From positions 461,015 through 525,014 of the forward strand of contig NZ_FOKK01000001.1 in NCBI RefSeq assembly GCF_900112005.1: a stretch of DNA of 64,000 nucleotides. Reading direction: 5' to 3'. The notes below the pieces were generated by a model. That model did not search any database and had not been told where the DNA came from. It saw nothing but the letters and a program-made list of their open reading frames with translations. This document shows positions 55,867 through 64,000 of this stretch, piece after piece. The DNA comes from Algoriphagus aquimarinus (GTDB lineage: Bacteria; Bacteroidota; Bacteroidia; Cytophagales; Cyclobacteriaceae). The position numbers and the translations under genes are program-made. Numbering within the stretch: the first letter of the stretch is position 1; the number at the start of each line of letters is the position of its first letter.

Positions 55867-58800
55867 ATGAAGGATTCAATAATAAGTTCAAAGTTCAGTA
55901 CGATTAAGATTTTTACTATTTCACTTTTTGTTCTGTTGACGTTTCAGATTGACGCCCAGGAAATTCAGCTAGAAACAATTTCTATCTCCAATGGGCTCGC
56001 TTCGCCTCAGGTCATGGATGTGATGCAGGACAGTTATGGGTTGATTTGGTTGGCAACTGGCAACGGGATTCAGCGCTATGATGGCTACACTTGGAAGACT
56101 TTTCGGAATGTCATAGGTAGCCCCAACTCCCTTCAAAACAATGTCACTTTTGATATTGAGGAGGATAAAAATCATGATTTGTGGATATCCAGCGACAAAG
56201 GTGTTACCAAGTATGACCGATCAAAAAATACCTTTATTAACTATGATTTTGAGGAAATTTTTGATTTGGCTCTTGGATCTGGAAGAGTGTTCAACATACT
56301 TATAGATTCCCAAGGAAGGATTTGGGCTGCCAGTTTAGCCAAAGAAATCGTGCAATATGATTCCGCGAATGACACCTGGGTTCTGGCACCTTATGAGGTC
56401 AAGGACTCAAAAAAAGAGAGAGGTGGACTCAGCTTACCGATAATGGAAGATAAGGAAGGCGGAATCTGGTCGGGATCTACTACCTACGGATTAATGCATC
56501 TTACCAAAGGGGCAGCAGGGTTTAAACCTATAGAATTTGGCCAATTTGTTGACTTTAACTCTACTGTAAACGGCATTTCTGATCTATTTTTTGATAAAGA
56601 CGGGATTCTCTGGATTACCAGCAGACTGGAGATTAATAAGTATGATCTAGCCACAAAGGAGCTGAAATTGCTAGCCCAGTATGATTATGCGCTAGAAGAT
56701 GTGTATAGTCATCTTAATTCCATCAAAGAGGACCGGGATGGCAATATTTGGATTTTGAATAATTTCAGAGGGGTACTGAAGTTTGAAGGGAATAGTGATT
56801 CTTTTCAGGAGGTTCTCATTCCCGGTAATAGAAAAATAAATTCAGGTGGCTGGACTCATCGATTTACCCATATGCTAATTGATTCCAGCGGGATTATTTG
56901 GTTTGGGTCACTTAGCAACGGTCTATTCAAGTATGATCCGATCAACAAACCTTTCAAATATTACAGCAATCATCCGGAGGAACCAAAATCAATTAGTCCT
57001 GGAGGTGTTTTTGGACTTTATGCTTCTACTAATAACCCTGACAAAGTATTCATTGGAACTCGTGGTCATGGCATTAATATTTTTGATAGTTCTGATCAAT
57101 CAATCAAAAAGGTCAATTTTTCTTCCGCTAACGACATGTTCGGAGGTTCAGCTCGGTCTATTTATGAGCAAAAAGATGGCACCATATGGGTAGGGACATG
57201 GGGTGATGGCTTGATAAAAATGGATAAAGATTACAATGAAATCAAGCGTTTCAAGAATGATCCAGAGGATAAGAAGAGCCTTATAAATAATCAAGTCCGA
57301 GTGATTAAGGAAGACCGGACTGGCAAACTCTGGATTGGAACAAATGGAGGGTTAAATGTTTTTGACCCAAAAACAGAAACTTATAAGGAAATAGTAAGCC
57401 AGTATGCCAAAACGTATTCTGAGGAGATTATCACTAAGGTGAAAAATTGGCTTCAAAATGATGAATCCTTAGCCATTATAGATAAGGTCACTGACAATAA
57501 AGAACTCACCAAAGAAGTAAAAATCACAGAAAAAGCCACTTATTTTTTAGTGACCGTTGGCGAAGGAGATCTTGTCAGCATGGCAGATTTTGGGTGGCTG
57601 AGAAATCCTGCGGGAGAGACTATCGCAGGAATGGAATTATTTGGAGACAGTTTCTTCGCTGGAGGCGATCCAAAGAATCGAATGCAAATCACCCAACTTG
57701 AGCTTTCTCCGGGAACCTACTCTCTTCGATATTCTTCTGATGATAGCCACCATTACAATAGTTGGAATGCTCCAGAGCCTGAGTTTCTTCCACTGTATGG
57801 CGTAGCGATTTTCAAGCAGGAAAACCAATCGGAAAGTCAGGCAAAAGTGGTGAACATCAATGAACAAAATGCTGAAATAATCATTCAGGATCCTAATATC
57901 TCAGACATTGAAATAGGAGAAAAATACATCTGGATAGCGAGCCTAAACGCCGGTCTAACCCAAATAGATCCTGAAACAAATGCGGTGAAATACTACACCA
58001 GTGATCCGCTTGACCCGACTACGCTAAGCAGTATACAAGTCAATGATGTGTTTGAAGATGAAAACGGGCTGGTCTGGATGGCTACTTATGGAGGTATAAA
58101 TATTTTGGACCCCAAGTCCGGAGAAATCACCAAATACACTGAAGAAGATGGCTTGCCTACCAACTTTTTGGAAACTATCCTTCCAGGCGAAAACGGAGAA
58201 ATGTGGCTCTCTTCTAGAAATGGATTGATCCAAATGATCCGAAATGAATCACTGAATAAAGTAACCTTTATCAATTACAATGAAGAGGATGGAATTGGTG
58301 GTGATGTATTCCTGTCGCTAGCTTCTGGCAAAACCACAACCGGTGATTTCTATTTTGGAGGAGATCATGGCCTAACCACTTTTGCTACTATAGCTTCAAA
58401 TAAAGTTCCGCCATCTGTTATCATCTCGAATCTTTCGATTTCCAATCGCTCAGTGTATGATATGAGAGAAGATTCTCCACTGCATGAAGATCTGCTTTCT
58501 ACCAAATCCATCACACTCAGATACGATCAGAATGATCTCAGCTTCGAATTTGCTGCACTTCACTATGCCAATCCTACCAAAAATCAATACGCTCACATGA
58601 TGGAAGGGCTGGATGAAGACTGGATTTATGATAATCGAAACTTTGCTTCTTATACCAATCTGGAACCTGGCATATATACCTTCAAAGTCATAGCTTCTAA
58701 CGCCTATGGCGTGTGGAACGAGGAGGGAACTTCTATTGTGGTTACCATTCTTCCTCCATGGTGGAAAACCTGGTGGGCATATACCCTTTACCTAGTAGTT

Positions 58801-59751
58801 CTGGGGCTAGTGATTTTTGCGGCTTACTCCGAATTGAAAAGAAGAATTCGAGTGAAGGAGCGCTCCCAAAGTTTGGAGCGGGAAGTGGCACAATCCAAAG
58901 AAATCGAGAAAGCCTATACCAAATTAAAAGCTACTCAATCGCAACTGATCCAATCTGAAAAGATGGCATCACTGGGAGAACTTACCGCAGGGATTGCCCA
59001 TGAGATTCAGAACCCATTGAATTTTGTGAATAACTTCTCGGAAGTCAGCGTCGAATTGATCGATGAGATGCAGGAGGAATTGGCTCAGGGGAATACTCAA
59101 CTCGCAATAGAGATTTCCAATGACCTGAAAGAAAATCTGACGAAGATCAACCATCATGGTAAGCGAGCTGACTCCATAGTAAAAGGAATGCTGGAGCACA
59201 GCCGCGTAAACACACGTGATGTACAACCTACCAATCTCAATGCACTTGCTGATGAATTTCTGCGATTGAGCTACCATGGCTTGCGTGCAAAAGATAAAAG
59301 TTTTAATGCTGATTTCTCAACAGAATTAGCCCCTAGCCTTCCTAAGGTGGATGTGGTACGTCAGGATATCGGTAGAGTCATTCTGAACCTGATAAATAAT
59401 GCCTTCTATGCTGTGGATAGTAAATCTAAAGACCTCAAAAGCAAAGACGGCGATCTGGGAGATTACAAACCAAAAGTAATCGTACGATCAAGATTAGTAG
59501 ACCTTGCAGGGAATACCGGAGGAGTAGAAATATCGGTAGAGGATAATGGCGGAGGAATCCCAAAAGCTATCAAAGACAAGATTTTCCAACCATTCTTTAC
59601 TACCAAGCCTACAGGTAGTGGCACCGGTCTTGGTTTGTCTTTGAGTTACGATATCATCAAGGCTCATGGTGGAGATTTGAGGGTGAAAAGCACTGAAGGA
59701 GAAGGCACAGAAATGATCATTTTTTTACCGATCAAAGACAGATTCGCATGA
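55867..59751 (+). CDS. Reg_prop/Y_Y_Y sensor histidine kinase with inserted domain
   Basis: The 1294-residue protein has a signal peptide (to about DAQEI) and a periplasmic two-component propeller of Reg_prop blades (repeated [17 protein letters not shown] segments). A Y_Y_Y-like domain (about 860-960) follows, then one membrane helix (about 968-990), a coiled coil and a kinase core. The H-box [12 protein letters not shown] has His1045; the N-box [19 protein letters not shown] and [11 protein letters not shown] are intact. Unlike hybrid two-component systems it has no receiver or AraC domain. A block of about 150 residues (about 511-664) with [18 protein letters not shown] and [20 protein letters not shown] interrupts the propeller. 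The stop overlaps the next kinase gene by 4 nt. Confidence 0.9.
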   Translation: MKDSIISSKFSTIKIFTISLFVLLTFQIDAQEIQLETISISNGLASPQVMDVMQDSYGLIWLATGNGIQRYDGYTWKTFRNVIGSPNSLQNNVTFDIEEDKNHDLWISSDKGVTKYDRSKNTFINYDFEEIFDLALGSGRVFNILIDSQGRIWAASLAKEIVQYDSANDTWVLAPYEVKDSKKERGGLSLPIMEDKEGGIWSGSTTYGLMHLTKGAAGFKPIEFGQFVDFNSTVNGISDLFFDKDGILWITSRLEINKYDLATKELKLLAQYDYALEDVYSHLNSIKEDRDGNIWILNNFRGVLKFEGNSDSFQEVLIPGNRKINSGGWTHRFTHMLIDSSGIIWFGSLSNGLFKYDPINKPFKYYSNHPEEPKSISPGGVFGLYASTNNPDKVFIGTRGHGINIFDSSDQSIKKVNFSSANDMFGGSARSIYEQKDGTIWVGTWGDGLIKMDKDYNEIKRFKNDPEDKKSLINNQVRVIKEDRTGKLWIGTNGGLNVFDPKTETYKEIVSQYAKTYSEEIITKVKNWLQNDESLAIIDKVTDNKELTKEVKITEKATYFLVTVGEGDLVSMADFGWLRNPAGETIAGMELFGDSFFAGGDPKNRMQITQLELSPGTYSLRYSSDDSHHYNSWNAPEPEFLPLYGVAIFKQENQSESQAKVVNINEQNAEIIIQDPNISDIEIGEKYIWIASLNAGLTQIDPETNAVKYYTSDPLDPTTLSSIQVNDVFEDENGLVWMATYGGINILDPKSGEITKYTEEDGLPTNFLETILPGENGEMWLSSRNGLIQMIRNESLNKVTFINYNEEDGIGGDVFLSLASGKTTTGDFYFGGDHGLTTFATIASNKVPPSVIISNLSISNRSVYDMREDSPLHEDLLSTKSITLRYDQNDLSFEFAALHYANPTKNQYAHMMEGLDEDWIYDNRNFASYTNLEPGIYTFKVIASNAYGVWNEEGTSIVVTILPPWWKTWWAYTLYLVVLGLVIFAAYSELKRRIRVKERSQSLEREVAQSKEIEKAYTKLKATQSQLIQSEKMASLGELTAGIAHEIQNPLNFVNNFSEVSVELIDEMQEELAQGNTQLAIEISNDLKENLTKINHHGKRADSIVKGMLEHSRVNTRDVQPTNLNALADEFLRLSYHGLRAKDKSFNADFSTELAPSLPKVDVVRQDIGRVILNLINNAFYAVDSKSKDLKSKDGDLGDYKPKVIVRSRLVDLAGNTGGVEISVEDNGGGIPKAIKDKIFQPFFTTKPTGSGTGLGLSLSYDIIKAHGGDLRVKSTEGEGTEMIIFLPIKDRFA

Positions 59752-62700
59752 TAATTACCAAAGCATTAAAAGCAGAGCTAGCTCAATGGCTCGATACCTT
59801 TTGGATAACTTATATGAAAGGTGACTTTGATGTCTGGTCTACTTTTATAGCGGAGAATTACTACAATATTGGTGGGACCAAGGAAGAGATCTGGCATTCC
59901 AAAAAGGAGATTTTGGACTACAGTTATGCTATCCATGATCAGATGGTTGATCAGGCGGAGGTTCGTAATCGAGAGATCGAGGTACTTCCCTATGGTGACT
60001 ACTTGATGGTCAATGAATTTACAGATCTCTATGTGAAAATAGAAGGAGAATGGACGTATTATGGCCCTTTTCGCATGTCCTCCCTTCTGTCACAAACAAA
60101 TACTGGCTGGATCGCTTTGCATCAGCACGGGTCCTATCCTGATATGAAGGCGACTGAAGGAGAAGCCTTTGCAGCAGATGCGCTAAAAGCTGAAAACAAA
60201 CGGCTTCAAGAGGCAGTAGAACAACGGACCGCTGAGCTAAAAGGAAAAAATCAGGAGCTGGAGATTGAGGCTTCATTGGAAAGAGTCAGAACAGTGGCAA
60301 TGGGAATGAAAACCCCAGATGACATGCTTAAGGTGTGCCGGGTTATTGCTTATCAACTTGAGGTCTTAGGTGTCAAACAAATTCGAAATGTGCAGACGGC
60401 CATCATCGAATCCAAAGAAGAGGTTTATCGCTGCTACCAATATTTTCCAGGCTATGATCAGGACGTCATCGAGCGAACCGAATACCTCAAAAATCCGGTG
60501 GAGCAGCAAATGGTCAATCAGATGCTTGCCACTCGGGATAGTCATTTTTTAGGGGCATTGACAGGGGAGGAATTAACAGGATTCCGCATGCACCGCAAGG
60601 AGGAAAACCACCTCGCTGATCCACTTTTAGAAGGGGTAGATGAGTTGGGTTACTGTTTCCTATCGATTGGTGAAGGAGGCCTAGGACTCACGTTGTATAA
60701 CGCTTTGGATGAACAAAGTCTGTCCTTATTTAAGCGTTTCCATCAGGTCTTTTCATTGACTTATCAGCGATTCCGGGATCTTCAAAAAGCAGAAGCACAA
60801 GCAAGAGAAGCAGAGGTTGAGTTAGCCTTGGAGCGGGTTCGTGCAAGAACCATGGCGATGCATAAAAGTTCGAAATTGGCAGAAGCTTCTATTCTATTAG
60901 ATGAGCAAGTGCGAAGCCTGGGCATCCAAACTTGGGGATGTGCTTTTCATATCTATGCAGAAGATGAAGCCGGGGACTACGAATGGTTTAGCAGTGCCAA
61001 TGGGAGTTTGCCATTCTACAAAACTCCCAGAGAGAAATTTTTTTTAGATTTTTATGAAAGGGGACAGCGGGGAGAAAAATTCTATGTGAAGGAGTTTGCA
61101 AGAGAAGAATGTAAGGCGCACTATGATTACCTGAAAACCATCCCAATAGCCGGCGATTCGCTGAAAGCCTTGGAAGAATCCGGTATCTCATTACCTACTT
61201 ACCAAATCGATCATGTTGCTTTCTTCAAGCATGGCTACATCCTCTATATCACTTATGAGCCAGTGCCGGATGCTTATGCTATTTTCCAACGTTTCGCTAA
61301 CGTTTTTGAACAGACCTTTACCCGTTTTCTAGATCTTGAAAAAGCAGAAGCCCAGACAAGGGAAGCAGAAATCGAATTGGCTCTGGAAAGAGTTAGATCC
61401 AGATCTCTGGCTATGCATGCCACCTCGGAATTGCAAGATGTAATCCATACCGTACATCAGGAATTAATTAAGTTGGAAATTGGAATTTTTGGAGGATCAT
61501 TTATTGCCATTAACAGTGAAATTGAAGAAGAACTTCATTGCTGGGGATCCGGTGGAACGGCCAATACTTCAGATGAGGTTCATATCCCTTATTTTGATAA
61601 GCCTTTTTACACGAATTTGGTCAAGGGGCTAAAGGGCGGGCCAGCCTTTTTTACTGAAGAGTTTACCCAAGAAGAGAAAAAGGAATTCTTTACTTTTTTG
61701 TTTACAAAAGAACCATGGTCTAATCTAAAGGCCAATGAAAAAAATGAAATCCTCTCAAGTCCTGGAGGCTATACCAGATCCTGTTCTGTGTCATTGCATA
61801 CCAGTATTTTCATCATCAATCAGTCGGGAAAAAAGTTCTCTGGAGAAGAAAATGATATTCTTAAACGCTTCGGAAAAGTCTTCGAGCAGTCCTATACCCG
61901 CTTCCTCGATCTTCAAAAAGCAGAAACACAAGCTAGAGAAGCGCAGATTGAAGCAGCATTAGAAAAAATACGAAGTAGAACCATGGGAATGCAGCATAGT
62001 AATGAATTGCCTGATGCCGCCCATGTGCTTTTTAATGAAGTGAGAAAATTGGGAATTCCAGCTTGGAGCTGCGGATACAACATTCTCTCGGATGACAAAA
62101 AATCCTCTTTGTGCTGGATGAGCAGTGAAAATGAAGTACAACCCTCATTTAGACTTCCACTGACAGAACATATCAGTTTACAGCCGTGGTATGAGGCAAT
62201 CATTAAAGGTGAAGTATTATTTGTTTACGAGCAGGGTGGAGAAGACTTGGTGAAGCATTATCGTTATTTGGGGGAATTGCCAGAGTTGAAATCCGTTTTT
62301 GCCCAATTTGATGCGGCCGGTATTTCGCTTCCTACCTTCCAGGTCAATCACTTGGCCAAATTCGACCAAGGATTTCTATTGTTTATTACCTACGAACGGG
62401 TGCCAGAAGCACATGCTATTTTCCAAAGGTTTACCAAGGTTTTCAACCAAACCTATACGCGCTTTCTCGATCTTCAAAAAGCAGAAGCTAGGGCTAAAGA
62501 ATCTCAAATTGAAACAGCCCTTGAGCGGGTAAGATCCAGAACTATGGGAATGCAGCAATCCGATGAGCTTGGAGATGTGGCAACTGTCTTATTCAACGAG
62601 ATGAATGGATTAGTATCCAATCTCTGGACCTGTGGTTTTGTCTTATGTGAAGAAAATCGCAAAGAAGACGAGTGGTGGCTAAGTATGGATACCGGTTTCA

Positions 62701-63677
62701 CTCGAGGTTTTTTCCTACCAAACGTAGGTGATTTTGCACATGCTTCCTTATATGAGGGATGGCAAAAAGGTGAAGCTTTACGGTCTGTTGTTTTGGAAGG
62801 TGATGCGCTCTCTGAGCATTACAATTGGCTGGTAAGTTTGCCGATCGCGAAGCAGCTCTTTGATGAGATGGACGAAAAAGGCATCGAACGACCAACTTGG
62901 CAAAAGTTGCATGCAGCCTATTTTAAAACTGGTTATTTGGTCATCATCACCGCAGTGCCTTGTGCGGAGGAAGAAATCTTCAAGAGCTTTGCACAAGTAT
63001 TTGACTTGACCTACACCCGTTTTCTTGACTTGCAGCAAAAAGAAGAACAAGGCAAAAAACTTGTCGAAGAAAAGCTAAGGCTGGAGCGTACATTGAAGGA
63101 CCTTCAGGCTACACAAGCCCAACTCATACAATCTGAAAAGATGGCTTCCCTGGGTGAACTAACAGCAGGCATCGCCCACGAGATTCAGAACCCATTGAAT
63201 TTTGTGAATAACTTTTCCGAAGTCAGCAGTGAAATGTTTGACGAGTTGATGGAGGAAATAGAAAAAGGTGATATGGAAGAAGTGAAAGCCCTCTCTGCTG
63301 ATATCAAAGAAAATCTGATCAAAATCAATCATCATGGTAAGCGAGCTGACTCCATCGTCAAAGGAATGCTGGAGCATAGCCGATCAAGTTCAGGTGAAAA
63401 AACTTTGACAGATATCAATGCACTTGCAGATGAATTCCTACGACTTTCCTACCATGGTCTTCGAGCCAAAGACAAAAGCTTCAACTCAGACTTTAAACTG
63501 GAACTAGATCCCTTAGTTCCCAAGATAAATATCATCGGGAAGGACCTTGGAAGAGTGATTCTGAATTTGGTAAACAATGCTTTTTACGCTGTTCACGATA
63601 AGGCGAAAACTACCCCCCAACTCTCCCGAAACATCGGGACAGGCTCAAAAGGGGGAGAAGGCTTTGAACCTTCATGA
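59748..63677 (+). CDS. Soluble multi-module histidine kinase, truncated by an IS element
   Basis: The protein begins with an NTF2/SnoaL-like domain (1-140) and a short coiled coil. Five GAF-like modules follow, each opening with an ALERVRxRTMxM helix (near residues 171, 356, 540, 732 and 918). The H-box [12 protein letters not shown] has His1144 and the N-box is NLVNNAFYAV. It then ends: the last residues are TTPQLSRNIGTGSKGGEG and FEPS, and the stop is the TGA that starts the IS end. The G1, F and G2 boxes of the ATPase domain are missing, so kinase activity is probably lost. No transmembrane segment was found. It overlaps the upstream kinase gene by 4 nt. Confidence 0.85.
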   Translation: MIITKALKAELAQWLDTFWITYMKGDFDVWSTFIAENYYNIGGTKEEIWHSKKEILDYSYAIHDQMVDQAEVRNREIEVLPYGDYLMVNEFTDLYVKIEGEWTYYGPFRMSSLLSQTNTGWIALHQHGSYPDMKATEGEAFAADALKAENKRLQEAVEQRTAELKGKNQELEIEASLERVRTVAMGMKTPDDMLKVCRVIAYQLEVLGVKQIRNVQTAIIESKEEVYRCYQYFPGYDQDVIERTEYLKNPVEQQMVNQMLATRDSHFLGALTGEELTGFRMHRKEENHLADPLLEGVDELGYCFLSIGEGGLGLTLYNALDEQSLSLFKRFHQVFSLTYQRFRDLQKAEAQAREAEVELALERVRARTMAMHKSSKLAEASILLDEQVRSLGIQTWGCAFHIYAEDEAGDYEWFSSANGSLPFYKTPREKFFLDFYERGQRGEKFYVKEFAREECKAHYDYLKTIPIAGDSLKALEESGISLPTYQIDHVAFFKHGYILYITYEPVPDAYAIFQRFANVFEQTFTRFLDLEKAEAQTREAEIELALERVRSRSLAMHATSELQDVIHTVHQELIKLEIGIFGGSFIAINSEIEEELHCWGSGGTANTSDEVHIPYFDKPFYTNLVKGLKGGPAFFTEEFTQEEKKEFFTFLFTKEPWSNLKANEKNEILSSPGGYTRSCSVSLHTSIFIINQSGKKFSGEENDILKRFGKVFEQSYTRFLDLQKAETQAREAQIEAALEKIRSRTMGMQHSNELPDAAHVLFNEVRKLGIPAWSCGYNILSDDKKSSLCWMSSENEVQPSFRLPLTEHISLQPWYEAIIKGEVLFVYEQGGEDLVKHYRYLGELPELKSVFAQFDAAGISLPTFQVNHLAKFDQGFLLFITYERVPEAHAIFQRFTKVFNQTYTRFLDLQKAEARAKESQIETALERVRSRTMGMQQSDELGDVATVLFNEMNGLVSNLWTCGFVLCEENRKEDEWWLSMDTGFTRGFFLPNVGDFAHASLYEGWQKGEALRSVVLEGDALSEHYNWLVSLPIAKQLFDEMDEKGIERPTWQKLHAAYFKTGYLVIITAVPCAEEEIFKSFAQVFDLTYTRFLDLQQKEEQGKKLVEEKLRLERTLKDLQATQAQLIQSEKMASLGELTAGIAHEIQNPLNFVNNFSEVSSEMFDELMEEIEKGDMEEVKALSADIKENLIKINHHGKRADSIVKGMLEHSRSSSGEKTLTDINALADEFLRLSYHGLRAKDKSFNSDFKLELDPLVPKINIIGKDLGRVILNLVNNAFYAVHDKAKTTPQLSRNIGTGSKGGEGFEPS
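63613..63655. repeat. Nested hairpin element in the kinase ATPase loop
   Basis: CCCCCC and GGGGG flank an inner TCCCGA-AACA-TCGGGA hairpin. It lies in frame just after the N-box of the kinase, at the loop where the upstream kinase has a short charged stretch. This looks like a small palindromic repeat inserted in frame. Confidence 0.5.
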
Positions 63678-64000
63678 CTCGTCCTAAAAAAAGTTTACAG
63701 GTTAGAGTTTAAATACTGGTATAGATTTACAGTTTCATTTAGTCCTGTAATGGATTTACAAGAGTACGTTTTTTAGGGTAATAGTTTCTCCATAGCCTTT
63801 CTGTTTTTTGATTGGTTTGATGGATTTCTTCCGGTGTCAGGTTCCCAATGCTCATGTGTGGTCTTTCCTGATTGTAGAGCTTGACAACTTCTTCTAAGAG
63901 CAAAGTAGCCTCCTGGATAGTTTCTATTTGATAGCAGTCCAGGTATTCTTCTTTTATTATTCCATTTATCCGTTCTGCCAATGCATTCTCCAATGGATCT
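63675..64000 (-). mobile_element. IS3-family insertion sequence, right part outside window
   Basis: TGACTCGTCCTAAAAAAAGT at 63675 resembles the terminal repeat of IS3-type elements found in Bacteroidota. Inside it, on the reverse strand, is the end of a DDE transposase. The other end and the target duplication are not in the window. The insertion cuts the kinase gene. Confidence 0.75.
63739..64000 (-). CDS. IS3-family transposase, C-terminal part (5' end outside window)
   Basis: The visible C-terminal part (about 86 residues) reads DPLENALAERINGIIKEEYL, then VVKLYNQERPHMSIGNLTPEE. It has the catalytic Glu region of the rve/DDE core and the YNxxRPH segment of IS3 OrfB proteins. The frame runs off the right edge. 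Confidence 0.88.
   Translation of the reverse strand, partial: DPLENALAERINGIIKEEYLDCYQIETIQEATLLLEEVVKLYNQERPHMSIGNLTPEEIHQTNQKTERLWRNYYPKKRTLVNPLQD

Noticed and set aside
59748..63060. CRISPR-like regular repeat
   Set aside because: The regular spacing of about 555 nt reflects duplicated protein modules, not short DNA repeats with spacers.

Overview
The window looks like part of the chromosome of a free-living, probably marine or aquatic member of the Bacteroidota, most like the Cyclobacteriaceae (Algoriphagus-type). This taxonomic guess is an inference. It rests on moderate AT richness, weak Shine-Dalgarno sites, many lipobox and Tat-like secretion signals, Reg_prop/Y_Y_Y sensor kinases, a porin of the O/P family, sulfatases, CotH and YHYH proteins, and an IS3 element at the right edge. 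No tRNA, rRNA, CRISPR array or prophage was seen.

Layout: 1-9.7 kb is a run of minus-strand metabolic and export genes: a partial M14 carboxypeptidase, a GT35 glucan phosphorylase whose PLP-lysine position is Thr, a Tat-exported type B carboxylesterase, a K+/H+ antiporter and a second, large M14 peptidase. At 9.9-11.6 kb lies a CstB-like persulfide dioxygenase/rhodanese with a stand-alone rhodanese, and then uvrA. At 15-23.5 kb a 1703-residue protein (degenerate kinase, ATPase, TPR-like region, GAF, class III cyclase) is followed by a two-gene unit of unknown function. At 23.6-24.7 kb is an NAD-salvage pair (pnuC and a nadR-like kinase), followed by a sulfatase, a beta-lactamase-fold hydrolase, an M28 peptidase and small-molecule enzymes. 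At 32-38.6 kb a compact arabinose/galactose glycan block encodes GH43, GH127, GH2 and an aldose epimerase, without SusC/SusD. A DUF433/DUF5615 toxin-antitoxin pair follows.

From 39.5 to 47.5 kb is the most system-like region: a secreted CotH kinase-like lipoprotein, a divergent OmpR-type two-component system, a PepSY-like periplasmic protein, an O/P porin, a small Spy-like protein, a membrane-anchored protein and a YHYH protein. Upstream regions in this block share two sequence boxes, each pair with the same spacing to a T-tract, which suggests one regulon. A second YHYH gene lies at 54 kb in an overlapping operon with a MORN/YwqK-like lipoprotein and an SCO copper-thioredoxin protein.

From 47.6 to 51.4 kb is a TetR-controlled redox/detoxification cluster (AhpD-like, OsmC, SDR, DoxX, HAD) with two recognisable operators. 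The last 8 kb encode two overlapping sensor histidine kinase genes. The second is cut off inside its ATPase domain by an IS3-family element that runs out of the window.
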